DNA from: Sabulicella rubraurantiaca
Lineage (GTDB): Bacteria; Pseudomonadota; Alphaproteobacteria; Acetobacterales; Acetobacteraceae
Reading direction: 5' to 3'
Assembly (NCBI RefSeq): GCF_017355885.1
Contig: NZ_JAFEUU010000001.1
Span: 434,001-498,000 of the forward strand
Length of the DNA: 64,000 nt
Part shown: in pieces, positions 15,735 to 24,971 of the stretch
Numbering within the stretch: position 1 is the stretch's first letter
How the letters are laid out: every line of letters starts with the position of its first letter
Position numbers and translations under genes: made by a program
The notes under the pieces: model-generated
Seen by the model: only the letters and a program-made list of their open reading frames with translations
Told to the model about the DNA's origin: nothing
Databases searched by the model: none

Positions 15735-18046
15735 GCGCTGCGGACCTGACGGAGGAAATCGGCGGATTTTTGCTCCAGCTGCGCCGCTTCCCCCGACAAC
15801 TCACCCGAAGCGGTGAGCATCTCGCCTGCGGCGCGGCCGTTCTCGCCGGCCGCAGTGCGGACATCCTCGATCCGCCGGGCCACGGTGCCCGTGCCCTCCG
15901 CCACCAGTGCCGCGGACCGCGCGATCTCTCGGGTCGCGGCGCCCTGCTCCTCCACCGCGGCGGCGATGGCGGTGGTCACCTCGTTCATCCGTTCGATGAT
16001 GCCGGAGATGTTGCGCAGCGCACCCACCGCTTCCTGGGTGGTGCCCTGGATGCCGCCGATCTGCGCGGCAATTTCCTCCGTGGCCTTTGCGGTCTGGGCG
16101 GCGAGATTCTTCACCTCGCTCGCCACCACGGCGAACCCCTTCCTTGCCTCGCCGGCCCGTGCCGCCTCGATGGTCGCATTGAGTGCGAGAAGGTTGGTCT
16201 GGCCCGCGATGTCGCAGATCAGCCGGACGACATCTCCGATCTTGGCCGCGGCCTGGGCGAGGCCCTGAACCGTGCCGTCCGTGGCCCGCGCTTCGGCAGC
16301 GGCGGCCCGCGCAACCTCGGCGCCCTCGGCGCCTTGGCGGGTGATCTCGGCGACGCTGGCCGCCAGTTCCTCCGCGCTGGCCGCGACAGCCTGCACATCG
16401 GCCCTTGCGCGGCCCGATGCCTCGGCCACCGCGTCAGCCTCGCGCCCGGAATGTTCGGCGAAGTGGGACAGGCTGCGGGCGGGTTCCTGCATGCGCCCGG
16501 CTGCGGCGGAGACCCGGCCCACCACCTGGCCGACCTCCTCCTCGAAGCGGTCCGCTAGGCGCGCCTGCGCCGTCACCTCGGTCCAGAGCATCATCGGGCC
16601 GACGTAATGACCCTGCCCGTCGCGGATGGCACTGACCTGGATGTCCACCACCTCGCGTCCCACCAGGATCGGGGCACGGTGGGGCAGCTTGTCCGGATCG
16701 GCGAGGACGGCGCGGATGTGCTCCGGCTTCTCATGGAAGCAGTCCAGGCTCTTCCCAACCGGCTCGCCAGCCAGGGCCGGAAGGCCTTCGGACGCCCTCT
16801 GCAGCGAGGCGCGAGCCTGGGGGTTCACGTATTGGATGCGGAACTCGCCGGATGGCTCAGCCATCATCACGCCGACGCTCATCTGCTCCAGCATCTGGGA
16901 CTGGGCGAAGGCGCGATTCACGGTCGCGCGAAGCTCCTCCAGTGCCTGGGCGATGCGGCCGATCTCGTCCGTGCGGTCGCGGTCGCCCACCGGCTTCGAG
17001 GCTTCTCCGGCCGCGATGGAGCGGACGGCGTCCGCCAGCCGGCGAAGTGGCGTACCGATCGCGCGCGAGGTGAGCCAGGAGGAGAGCAGGAGGATTGCCG
17101 CCACCACGCCGCCCACCATCCAGACGGAGCGGATCATCCCCGACATCGCGACCGTCGCTTCGGCGGCGCGGGCCTCGGCGGCCGCTGCGAGGTGCCCGTT
17201 GGCCTGTTCGCTCACGGTCAGAAGACGTTCGCGCGCCGGTTGGATCGTGCCGGTGCGGATCTCCAGCACCCGGCTGGCCAGGGCGAGCATCGCTTCCGCC
17301 TCGCGTGCTAGCGTCTAGCCCGTGTCGGCGAGCCGGCGCATGTCCGACTGAAGCGGCCCCTCGGAGACGGAGACGAGGCGGCGGGCATGGACCCTGCCTT
17401 GCGCGACCGCCCGCCGCACGCGCGTAGCAGCCTGCGGGTCATCGGTCGACAGGAAGCGCTGGATGCCCAGCCGCGTCTCATTCACCGACGCGACAAAGGT
17501 GTTGAGGATGTCGCGGACTTCCTCCCGCGCGTCGCCATTCAAGGTGAACGGTAGGTTGGCGGAGGCCGACTCCAGCGCTTGGTCGAAGAGCGGGAAGGCG
17601 GGGAAAAACCCGCGGTCGCGGCGCGACACCGTCTCGATCCGCGTCTCGACGCCGCTGGTGAAGGCACCCGCGAGGGATTGCAGCTCCATCCGCGCAGCGG
17701 CCAAGGCGCTGCCCGCTTGGCCTTCGCCCGCGGCGCGTAACGCATTCTCCATATGGGCCCCGGCCGCCTCCATCGCATTCCGGAGGGCCTCCGCCTCACG
17801 GAAGATGGTTTCGGGACTTTGCGCAATGAGGATGCCCCGCCAGGCAGTGTTCGCCGCCATGGCCTCCCGCACCATGGCGGCGGCGGATTGCTGCGCGCCC
17901 ACGGCGGCGCGCTCGCCCGACTGGGCCTCGGCGGCACGCCGCCCTTCCTGCACGACGAGGAATACGAGCGTGCCGAGCAGGGCCATGGCCACGGCGGCAC
18001 TGACGGCGAGCTTGCTCGCGACGGACAGGTTGCGAAGGAATCTCAT
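15731..18046 (-). pseudogene. Methyl-accepting chemotaxis protein interrupted by an in-frame TAG
   Basis: Two open stretches lie in the same frame: 18046-17315 (243 aa) and 17314-15731. They are split only by TAG at codon 244 (17317-17315). Together they make one normal receptor of about 771 residues. The first part has the basic start and TM1 (KLAVSAAVAMALLGTLVFLVV) plus a helical sensor. The second has TM2 ([19 protein letters not shown]), HAMP, a PAS-like region (~370-480 overall) and the signalling tip with the hairpin segment [22 protein letters not shown] to TAG is a one-base change. It may be a disabled allele, an assembly error, or be read through; a restart at ATG 17290 would lack TM1. 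Confidence 0.85.
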
Positions 18047-18168
18047 GCGGACCTTCTCTGGTGCTGTGCCGCACAGGATGCGGCGGCAAGCTTAAGGTCC
18101 GGTGAAGCCTCGACAGGGCCGAGGGTGCGCCGCATAAGCGTGAAAGCCGAAACTGGGGGAACCCAAGC

Positions 18169-18804
18169 ATGTTCTTCGACTTCGAGGCGCTTCCCGCTGC
18201 CGATCGCTACAAGCTCGTCGTCTCGACCGTCGTGCCCCGCCCCGTCGCCTGGGTGGTGAGCCAGGACGAGGCGGGCGTCCTGAATGCCGCCCCCTATTCC
18301 TTTTTCAATGCGCTGACGGATGATCCCGTCGTGATCGCCATTGGCTGCGGCCCCCGGCCGGACGGAGCGCGTAAGGACACGCTTGGCAATATCCGCGCGA
18401 CCGGCGAGTTCGTCGTCAACCTCGTCAACGAAGCGACGGTGGAGCGGATGAACATCACCGCCATCGATTTCGGCCCTGAGGTGAATGAGCTCGAGGAGGC
18501 CGGGCTGACGACGACCGCATCCTCGAAGGTTAAGCCGCCGCGCATCACCGAAAGCCCGGTGGCGCTGGAGTGCAAGACCTTTCAGCTGATCACGGTCGGG
18601 CATCACACCATCGTGCTCGGCCAGGTTCTTGCGATGCACATCGCCGACGAGGCCATGCTGGATGTCGAGCGGAAGTATGTGGACACCCCGAAGCTCGGCC
18701 TGGTCGGGCGCATGCATGGCCGCGGCTGGTATGCCCGGACCACGGACCGGGTCGAAGTTCCACGGATTGCGCTGAAGGACTGGCAGTCCCGCAAGGGCGA
18801 GTGA
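18169..18804 (+). CDS. Flavin reductase-like, FMN-binding split-barrel protein
   Basis: 211 aa. The first third has the flavin reductase core (YKLVVSTVVPRPVAWVVS, then NAAPYSFFNALTDDPVVIAI), followed by FVVNLVNEATVERMN and the conserved Glu/Cys strand SPVALECKTF. Such proteins bind FMN and serve as NAD(P)H:flavin reductases or oxidoreductase partners. It lies just before the iron permease gene in the same direction, so a role in reducing ferric iron is possible but not shown. No signal peptide. Confidence 0.88.
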   Translation: MFFDFEALPAADRYKLVVSTVVPRPVAWVVSQDEAGVLNAAPYSFFNALTDDPVVIAIGCGPRPDGARKDTLGNIRATGEFVVNLVNEATVERMNITAIDFGPEVNELEEAGLTTTASSKVKPPRITESPVALECKTFQLITVGHHTIVLGQVLAMHIADEAMLDVERKYVDTPKLGLVGRMHGRGWYARTTDRVEVPRIALKDWQSRKGE

Positions 18805-18863
18805 CGCGAGCTTCGGGGCCGGTCGTTCCCTCCGGCCCCGTCCCGCGCTATAGCGCGGCTGAA

Positions 18864-18878
18864 TGCGAATGCTTCTCA
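18864..18878 (+). promoter_or_regulatory. Fur-like operator before the iron permease gene
   Basis: TGCGAATGCTTCTCA ends 10 bases before the permease ATG. It matches 7-1-7 dyads seen upstream of the iron-binding protein gene (TGCGAA...TTCGCA), with the right half degenerate. An iron-responsive Fur/Mur-type repressor is the likely binder. Confidence 0.45.
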
Positions 18879-18888
18879 ATCACGGACG

Positions 18889-20526
18889 ATGAGCTCAGCG
18901 CTGCGTCCTTTGTCGCGCCAGCGGCGGCCGCTGCTGCCCTTGCTGGCGGCGGCGTTGCTGCTCCTGCCGATTGCGGCGGTGCTCGTCTCCGCCACGACTC
19001 CGACCGGGGCGGTCTGGTCGCATATCGCGCACACCTTCCTGCCAGAGATGCTGGGCAACACGGCCCTGCTTGGCATGCTGGTGGTTGTCCTGGCGGGGGC
19101 GACCGGGGCGGTGACGGCCTGGCTGGTCACGGCTTGCCGCTTCCCCGGGCGCGACGGACTGCAGGTGATGCTGCTGCTGCCAATGGCCATGCCCGCCTAT
19201 GTCGCCGGATATGCCTGGACTTGGCTGATGGACGTGTCCGGTCCGGTGCAGTTCGCGCTGCGCGGAGCCACCGGCCTCTCCTACGGCGCCTATTGGTTCC
19301 CCGAGATGCGTTCCCTGCCCGGCGCGGCCCTCGTGCTTGCCATGGTGCTATACCCTTACGTCTTCCTGCTGTGCCGCGCCGCCTTCCTGGCGCAGAGCAC
19401 CTGCTTGGTGGAGGTGTCGCGGACGCTGGGTCATTCGCTCGGCCGCACCTTCCTGTCGGTCGCCCTGCCGCTGGCGCGCCCTGCACTGGTGGGGGCCAGC
19501 GGCCTCGTGCTGATGGAGACGCTGGCGGATTTCGGGACGGTGCAGCATTTCGGCATCCGGACCTTCACGACCGGCATCTACGAGGCGTGGTTCGGCATGG
19601 CAGATCGCGGCGCCGCCTCGCAGCTCGCGGCGGCGCTTTTGTTCTGCGTGGCCCTACTCCTGGCGCTGGAGCAGGCGACGCGCGGCGGCCGGCGCTTCCA
19701 CCCCATGACGACGCGTCATGCGCCGTTCCAGCCCGTCCCCCTGCATGGCGCGAAGGCAGCTCTAGCCGGTATCGCCTGCCTGCTCCCGGTGCTGCTGGGC
19801 TTCGCGGTCCCGGCAGGGGCGCTGCTGGCCCTGATGGTGGAGGCGGGTGATCCGCTTGCTCCCTCGCGCTTCCTGCCCTTCCTGACCAACTCGCTGACCC
19901 TGGCCGGCATCACCGCAGCCTTCGCCGTACTGATCGCATCCTGGCTTGCCTGGTCGGCGCGGCTATCGGGCGGGAGAATGGCGCGGCTGGCCGGACGGGC
20001 GGCGGGGCTCGGTTATGCCATCCCTGGGTCAGTGATCGCCGTCGGGGTGCTGGTGCCCTTTGGCCTGTTCGACAACGCATTGGATGCCTGGATGCGCGCG
20101 CGCTTCGGCGTTTCCACCGGCCTGCTGCTCTCGGGCACGCTGGCGGCGCTGGTCTTCGCCTATCTGGTGCGGTTCCTGGGCGTCGCGCTTTCGGCGGTGG
20201 AATCCGGGCTGGCGCGGTTGAAGCCGACTCTGGGAATGGCAGCTCGCACCCTGGGCTGCGCCCCTGGCGAGGCGGTACGGCGCGTGGAGATCCCGCTGAC
20301 GCGCGGTGCCCTACTGACAGCCGGAATCCTGGTCTTCGTCGATACGATGAAGGAATTGCCGGCGACGCTGATCGTGCGGCCCTTCGATTTCGATACGCTG
20401 GCGGTCCGGGTCTACAATCTCGCGAGCGACGAACGATTGGCCGAGGCTTCCACCTCGGCCCTTCTGATCGTCTTTGCGGGTCTGCTTCCCGTCATCGCGC
20501 TGACCCGGGCGATGCGGAAACACTGA
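18889..20526 (+). CDS. Ferric iron ABC transporter permease (FbpB/FutB type)
   Basis: 545 aa with about 12 hydrophobic segments in two homologous halves, as usual for the fused iron/thiamine permeases. Each half carries the EAA loop that docks the ATPase: EVSRTLGHSLGRTFLSVALP and MAARTLGCAPGEAVRRVEIP. It would move Fe3+ delivered by a periplasmic binding protein across the inner membrane. A Fur-like operator precedes it. The binding protein gene lies 700 bases away on the other strand, and no ATPase gene is in the window, so the complex is completed elsewhere. Confidence 0.9.
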   Translation: MSSALRPLSRQRRPLLPLLAAALLLLPIAAVLVSATTPTGAVWSHIAHTFLPEMLGNTALLGMLVVVLAGATGAVTAWLVTACRFPGRDGLQVMLLLPMAMPAYVAGYAWTWLMDVSGPVQFALRGATGLSYGAYWFPEMRSLPGAALVLAMVLYPYVFLLCRAAFLAQSTCLVEVSRTLGHSLGRTFLSVALPLARPALVGASGLVLMETLADFGTVQHFGIRTFTTGIYEAWFGMADRGAASQLAAALLFCVALLLALEQATRGGRRFHPMTTRHAPFQPVPLHGAKAALAGIACLLPVLLGFAVPAGALLALMVEAGDPLAPSRFLPFLTNSLTLAGITAAFAVLIASWLAWSARLSGGRMARLAGRAAGLGYAIPGSVIAVGVLVPFGLFDNALDAWMRARFGVSTGLLLSGTLAALVFAYLVRFLGVALSAVESGLARLKPTLGMAARTLGCAPGEAVRRVEIPLTRGALLTAGILVFVDTMKELPATLIVRPFDFDTLAVRVYNLASDERLAEASTSALLIVFAGLLPVIALTRAMRKH

Positions 20527-20530
20527 TCTC

Positions 20531-21025
20531 TCAGTCTGCGTGCTGGTCCGGTGCGGGGGCGGAGTTCAGCTGGATGTAGCGCGGCAGGCCGATCTGCTCG
20601 ATCAGCGTAAATTGCGCGTGGAGGAAGTCCTCGTGCTTCTCCTCATCCGCCAGGATGCGCAGGAGCAGGTCGCGGGAGACGTAGTCGCGGACCGACTCGC
20701 AATAGGCGATGCCCTCGCGCAAATCCTCCATCGCCTTTTCTTCGATCTTCTGGTCGGCCTCCAGCACCTCACGCACATTCTGGCCGATCAGGATGTGGTT
20801 GAGGCGCTGCACGTTGGGCACGCCGTCGAGGAAGAGGATGCGCTGGATGAGGTCATCCGCGTGCTTCATCTCCTCGATGCTTTCCTCGTACTCGTGCTTG
20901 CCGAGGAGGGTGACGCCCCAGTGGTTCAGCATCCGGGCGTGCAGGAAGTACTGGTTGATGGCCGTCAGCTCGTTGGTGAGCTGTGTGTTCAGGTGCTCGA
21001 TGACCTTGGGGTCGCTCTTGGGCAT
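20531..21025 (-). CDS. bfr: Bacterioferritin
   Basis: 164 aa, close to the usual 158-160. The N-terminus (HLNTQLTNELTAINQYFLHARML) supplies ferroxidase Glu18. EEMKHADDLIQRILFLDGVP holds Glu51, the haem-ligating Met52 and His54. LRILADEEKHEDFLHAQ supplies Glu127 and His130. It stores iron as a mineral in a 24-mer haem-containing shell. It is the last gene of the fbpA-bfd-bfr run and convergent with the permease gene four bases away. Confidence 0.95.
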   Translation of the reverse strand: MPKSDPKVIEHLNTQLTNELTAINQYFLHARMLNHWGVTLLGKHEYEESIEEMKHADDLIQRILFLDGVPNVQRLNHILIGQNVREVLEADQKIEEKAMEDLREGIAYCESVRDYVSRDLLLRILADEEKHEDFLHAQFTLIEQIGLPRYIQLNSAPAPDQHAD

Positions 21026-21043
21026 CGCATGGGTCCCTTCCGT

Positions 21044-21217
21044 TCAGGCGGCCTTGGCCGACTCATCCCGGATCATGGACAGGATCGTGCCGGTGCAGCA
21101 ACCGCATTGGGCGGATTTCCCGCAGGCGCAGTAGACATCCTTGGGACGGTCCGCGCCGCCGGCGATGGCGGCGCGGATATCCTTGTCGGTCATGGCATTG
21201 CAGATGCAGACGACCAC
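21044..21217 (-). CDS. bfd: Bacterioferritin-associated ferredoxin
   Basis: 57 aa from GTG 21217, with GGAGGTAGG just upstream. The four [2Fe-2S] cysteines of the BFD domain are in MVVCICNAMTD and AQCGCCTG, with an extra YCACGKS. Bfd passes electrons to bacterioferritin so that stored Fe3+ is released as Fe2+. It sits between the iron-binding protein gene (6 bases upstream) and bfr, giving uptake, release and storage in one transcript. Confidence 0.92.
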   Translation of the reverse strand: MVVCICNAMTDKDIRAAIAGGADRPKDVYCACGKSAQCGCCTGTILSMIRDESAKAA

Positions 21218-21223
21218 GCGGGC

Positions 21224-22246
21224 CTACCTCCAGCCGGCGCGCTGCATCACGCGCAGCGCTTCGGGGGCATTGGCCAGCAGCTTGGCGCCATCTGGCGTCT
21301 CGGCCTTGAAGCGGCCGAGGGAGACCAGGAAGGGATGCGTCTCCGCCTCGGTCGCGGCCGGGTATTCCATGTTGCCAAGGGCGAAGATGCGCTGCGCGTC
21401 CGGAGTGGTCAGGAAGTCCAGGAAGCGACGGGCGTTCTCGGCATTCGGGGCGGTGCGCACCAGGGCGGCGCCGCTGATGTTCACATGGGTTCCGCGGTCG
21501 CCCTGGTTCGGGAAGATCACGGCCACGCGGCCGGCCAGTTCCCTGTCCTCGGCACGCTGCGAATTGTTCAGCAGCCCTAGGTAGTAGGTGTTGGCCAGGG
21601 CGATGCGCCCCTGCCCAGCCAGCATGGCGCGGATCTGGTCCGTGTCGCCGCCAGAGGGCGGGCGGGCCAGGTTCGCTGCGACGCCTCGCGCCCAGGCCTC
21701 GGTCGCCGCCTCGCCATTCGCCGCCAGGAAGGAGGAAGCGAGGGCGATGTTGTAGCCATTGCCGGAGGAGCGGATCAGGAACTGGCCGCGGAAGCGGGGG
21801 TCGGCCATGTCCTCATAGCGAGCGAGGCCCTCGGGCGCGCCGCGGGCGCGGTCGTACATCAGCACGCGGGCACGGCGGGACACGGCGAACCACATCCCCT
21901 CCGGTCCGATCAGCTCCGCCGGGATGCGGCTGGAGATGGCGTCGGAGCGGACCGGTTGGGTCAGGCCCATCTCGGCCGCGCGGGCGAGGCGCGAGGCGTC
22001 CACCGTCAGGATCACGTCGGCCGGAGAATTGGCGCCCTCGGCGCGGATACGCTCCAGGAGCTGGTCCGCATTGGCCTCGATCAGGCGGATGCGGATGCCG
22101 GATTGCTGCGCGAAGGTCTCGTAGAGCGCTCGGTCGCTGTCGTAGTGTCGCGAGGAGTAGAGGTTCACCACCCTCTCTTGCGCGGAGGCGAGGCGCGGGG
22201 CGGCCAGAGCGGCCGGAATGGCGGCGAGTAGGCTACGGCGAAGCAT
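21224..22246 (-). CDS. Ferric iron ABC transporter substrate-binding protein
   Basis: 340 aa from ATG 22246, after GGGAGGG. A cleavable signal peptide is clear (MLRRSLLAAIPAALAAPRLA, then SAQ). The mature protein starts with the family pattern VVNLYSSRHYDSDRALYETF and has the paired tyrosines ANTYYLG that bind Fe3+ in FbpA/FutA/IdiA proteins. It would capture ferric iron in the periplasm. Two Fur-like boxes lie 45-82 bases upstream of the start. It begins the fbpA-bfd-bfr operon. Confidence 0.92.
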   Translation of the reverse strand: MLRRSLLAAIPAALAAPRLASAQERVVNLYSSRHYDSDRALYETFAQQSGIRIRLIEANADQLLERIRAEGANSPADVILTVDASRLARAAEMGLTQPVRSDAISSRIPAELIGPEGMWFAVSRRARVLMYDRARGAPEGLARYEDMADPRFRGQFLIRSSGNGYNIALASSFLAANGEAATEAWARGVAANLARPPSGGDTDQIRAMLAGQGRIALANTYYLGLLNNSQRAEDRELAGRVAVIFPNQGDRGTHVNISGAALVRTAPNAENARRFLDFLTTPDAQRIFALGNMEYPAATEAETHPFLVSLGRFKAETPDGAKLLANAPEALRVMQRAGWR

Positions 22247-22290
22247 CGAATCCCTCCCGGGGAACGCGTCGCCATAGCGTATGCCGAGAT

Positions 22291-22328
22291 TGCGAAGCGT
22301 TCGCAAGTGGAAATGCGAAAGATTCGCA
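22291..22328 (-). promoter_or_regulatory. Two tandem Fur-like operators before the iron operon
   Basis: TGCGAAGCGTTCGCA (22291-22305) and TGCGAAAGATTCGCA (22314-22328) are dyads of the 7-1-7 type described for alphaproteobacterial Fur/Mur, with centres 23 bases apart. The outer ends extend to a larger inverted repeat, GAGATTGCGAA and TTCGCAATCTC. Position upstream of an iron uptake and storage operon fits iron repression. Confidence 0.7.
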
Positions 22329-22344
22329 ATCTCATAGGGGCAGG

Positions 22345-23922
22345 CTAATCCGGGATGGTCGCCATCAGAGTTTCCAATCGGTCCGCCTCGCTGGCCGGCT
22401 TGTCGCGGCGGATGCGGGCGATGCGGGGAAAGCGCAGCGCGACGCCGGATTTGTGCCGGCCGGAGCGCTGGGCCGCATCGAAGGCGACTTCCAGGACCAG
22501 CTCCTTCTCAACCTCCCGCACCGGGCCGAAGCGTGCCGTGGTGTTGTTGCGGATCCAGCGGTCCAGCCACAGCAGTTCCTCGTCCGTATAGCCGCTATAG
22601 GCCTTGCCGATAGGCACCAACTCCTCCCCCCGCCAGAGGCCGAAGGTGAAGTCGCTATAGAAGGAGGACCGCTTGCCGTGGCCGCGCTGGGCATACATCA
22701 GCACGGCATCAATGGTCAGCGGGTCCCGCTTCCATTTCCACCACAGCCCCTTCACCCGGCCGGGGACATAGGCACTGTCGGCGCGCTTCAGCATCAGCCC
22801 TTCGATGGACGCCGCCCGCGCCCCGTCGCGGATCGCTGCCAGCTCCTCCATCGAGGAGAACGGGATCAGCGGCGACACATCCATCAACGGAGGGCGCTCC
22901 CGCGCGAACCAGGCCTCCAGCCGTGCCCGCCGCGCGTCGAAGGGCAGGCTACGCAGGTCCTCCTCCCCGTCCATGAGGATGTCGTAAAGGCGGATCATGG
23001 CCGGGTGCTGCTGCTGCAGCTTGGCGCCTGGCGCCTTGCGGTTCAGCCGCTGCTGGAGATCGGCGAAAGGTGCGACCTCGCCCTCCCGCACCACGAGCAG
23101 CTCCCCGTCTAGCACGGCGTGGAAGGTCAGGGACGGCGCGAGATCCGGAAAAGAGGCGGACACGTCCTCGCCACCGCGGGACCAGAGCCGTGCCCCGCCG
23201 GGGCCGCTCGTCACCTGGACGCGGATGCCGTCCCATTTCCATTCCGCCCGCCAGTCCGCGGCATGGAGGGCGGCGAAATCCTTCTCTTCCAGCGGATGCG
23301 CCAGCATCAGCGGGCGGAAGACAGGGGCACCATTCGGGTCGGGGCGCGGCCCCTTCCCTTCCAGCCAGCGGAAGAGCGGGATGTAGGGCGGGGCGACGCC
23401 GTGCCAGACCTCCTCGATCTCATCCAGCGCGGTGCCCGACCATTCGGCCAGCGCCGTCTTCGCCAAGCGGGCCGAGGCGCCGACGCGCAGTCCGCCCGTC
23501 ACCAGCTTGATGAGGGCGAAGCGGGCGGAGGCATCGAGCACGTCCAGCCAGGAGGCGATGAGTTCCGGAAGATCGGCCTTGGAGGTGAGTTCCAGCAGCT
23601 CCACCACCTCGGCGAGGCCGGGGGGTGGCTGGTTGGCACCGGGGCGCTCGGGCCAGATCAGCGCCACCGTCTCGGCGAAGTCGCCGACGTAATCATGGGA
23701 GAGGGCCAGCAGCGTCGGATCGGTCCGGCCCGCGACGAGGTCCCGAACCAGGGCGGGCTTCGCCGTCTTCAGCGCCAACTCTCCCGCCAGGGCGGCGAGC
23801 CCGACGCCGCGATCCGGGTCCGGCGCGGTGGCGAACCAGTGGCGCAGCAGGCGCAGCTTGCCGTTGCGTGAAGGGGTGTAGACCAAGGATTCCAGTAGGG
23901 AAGCGAAGAGCTTGACGCTCAT
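22345..23922 (-). CDS. ATP-dependent DNA ligase of the ligase-associated repair cluster
   Basis: 525 aa. The nucleotidyltransferase motif I is EWKWDGIRVQ, with the AMP-bound lysine in KWDG. Motif III is LDGELLVV, motif IV EGLMLKR, and motif V WWKWKRD. An N-terminal helical DNA-binding domain occupies ~1-200 and an OB fold the C-terminus. It seals nicks with ATP. It is the last gene after the exonuclease (ATGA overlap) and belongs to the alphaproteobacterial 'cisplatin damage response' ligase group, found with Lhr-type helicase, exonuclease and PdeM. Confidence 0.93.
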   Translation of the reverse strand: MSVKLFASLLESLVYTPSRNGKLRLLRHWFATAPDPDRGVGLAALAGELALKTAKPALVRDLVAGRTDPTLLALSHDYVGDFAETVALIWPERPGANQPPPGLAEVVELLELTSKADLPELIASWLDVLDASARFALIKLVTGGLRVGASARLAKTALAEWSGTALDEIEEVWHGVAPPYIPLFRWLEGKGPRPDPNGAPVFRPLMLAHPLEEKDFAALHAADWRAEWKWDGIRVQVTSGPGGARLWSRGGEDVSASFPDLAPSLTFHAVLDGELLVVREGEVAPFADLQQRLNRKAPGAKLQQQHPAMIRLYDILMDGEEDLRSLPFDARRARLEAWFARERPPLMDVSPLIPFSSMEELAAIRDGARAASIEGLMLKRADSAYVPGRVKGLWWKWKRDPLTIDAVLMYAQRGHGKRSSFYSDFTFGLWRGEELVPIGKAYSGYTDEELLWLDRWIRNNTTARFGPVREVEKELVLEVAFDAAQRSGRHKSGVALRFPRIARIRRDKPASEADRLETLMATIPD

Positions 23923-24959
23923 TCCCCACCTCCCGGCTCATCCTCGATCTCATCGTCGCCCAGCCCGACGAGGTGCAGGGCACGGCCGCGCTGACCGCGC
24001 TGGGCCAGAGCGTGGATCAGCGCCTCATCGCGACCATGGGTGATCCAGATTTCCGGCGCCTGGACCTCGGCGCAGGTGTCCAACAACTCGTCCCAATCGG
24101 CGTGGTCGCTGATGACCAGCGGCAGTTCCACCCCGCCCTGGCGCGCGCGTTGCCGGACCCGCATCCAACCGGAGGCGAGGCAGGGCACCGGCTCCGCAAG
24201 GCGCCGGGCCCAGCGATCCTGGATGGCGGAGGGCGGCGCCAGGACGATGTTCCCCACGAATAGCGCCTTGTTGGCGACCGTCGCCGGTTCCAGCGGGCCG
24301 AGTGGCACGCCCAACTCCTCGTAGAGGCGGCACAGCTTCATCAAGGCCCCGTGCAGCGGCACCGGGCGATCCCATCCGGCCTCGCGCAGCAGGGCGATCA
24401 GGCGTTGCGCCTTGCCCAGCGCGTAGCAGCCGATGACATGCGTCCGCTCCGGGAAGAGCGCGACCGAGTGGAGCAGCTTGCCGATCTCCTCCGCCGGGTC
24501 GGGATGGCGGAAGACCGGGAGGGCGAAGGTCGCCTCGGTGACGAAGACGTCGCAGGGCACCGGCTCGAAGGGGGCACAGGTCGGATCGGAGCGGCGCTTG
24601 TAGTCACCGCTCACCACGGCGCGGCTGCCTTTCCACTCCATTACCACCTGGGCCGAGCCGAGCACATGGCCCGCAGGGCGCAGCGTCACGCGGACGCCGT
24701 TGATCTCCAGGACCTCCCCATAGGGAATTTCCTGCTGGACGCGCCCTGCCCTGTCCTTGCCCATTCGGGCACGCATGATTACCAACGTCTCGTGCGTCGC
24801 CAGCACGGCGCCGTGGTCGGGGCGGGCGTGATCGCTGTGGCCATGGGTGATGACGGCGCGCGGCACGGGCCGGACCGGGTCCACGAAGAAATCGCCCGGC
24901 TTGCAGTAGAGGCCTTCGGGCCGGGTGCAGAGCCAGGTTTCGGGATGGGGTGACAGCAT
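23919..24959 (-). CDS. Ligase-associated DNA exonuclease (metallo-beta-lactamase/beta-CASP fold)
   Basis: 346 aa from ATG 24959. The metal site is THGHSDHARPDH near residue 40. RPAGHVLGSAQVV and SGDYKRRSDP supply the following metal ligands, and SDHADWDELL the last. This is the SNM1/Pso2-like nuclease type that processes damaged 5' ends and crosslinks. Its start is 12 bases from the divergent helicase start, so the two halves of the cluster share one promoter region. Confidence 0.9.
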   Translation of the reverse strand: MLSPHPETWLCTRPEGLYCKPGDFFVDPVRPVPRAVITHGHSDHARPDHGAVLATHETLVIMRARMGKDRAGRVQQEIPYGEVLEINGVRVTLRPAGHVLGSAQVVMEWKGSRAVVSGDYKRRSDPTCAPFEPVPCDVFVTEATFALPVFRHPDPAEEIGKLLHSVALFPERTHVIGCYALGKAQRLIALLREAGWDRPVPLHGALMKLCRLYEELGVPLGPLEPATVANKALFVGNIVLAPPSAIQDRWARRLAEPVPCLASGWMRVRQRARQGGVELPLVISDHADWDELLDTCAEVQAPEIWITHGRDEALIHALAQRGQRGRALHLVGLGDDEIEDEPGGGE

Positions 24960-24971
24960 GTGATAGGGTGA

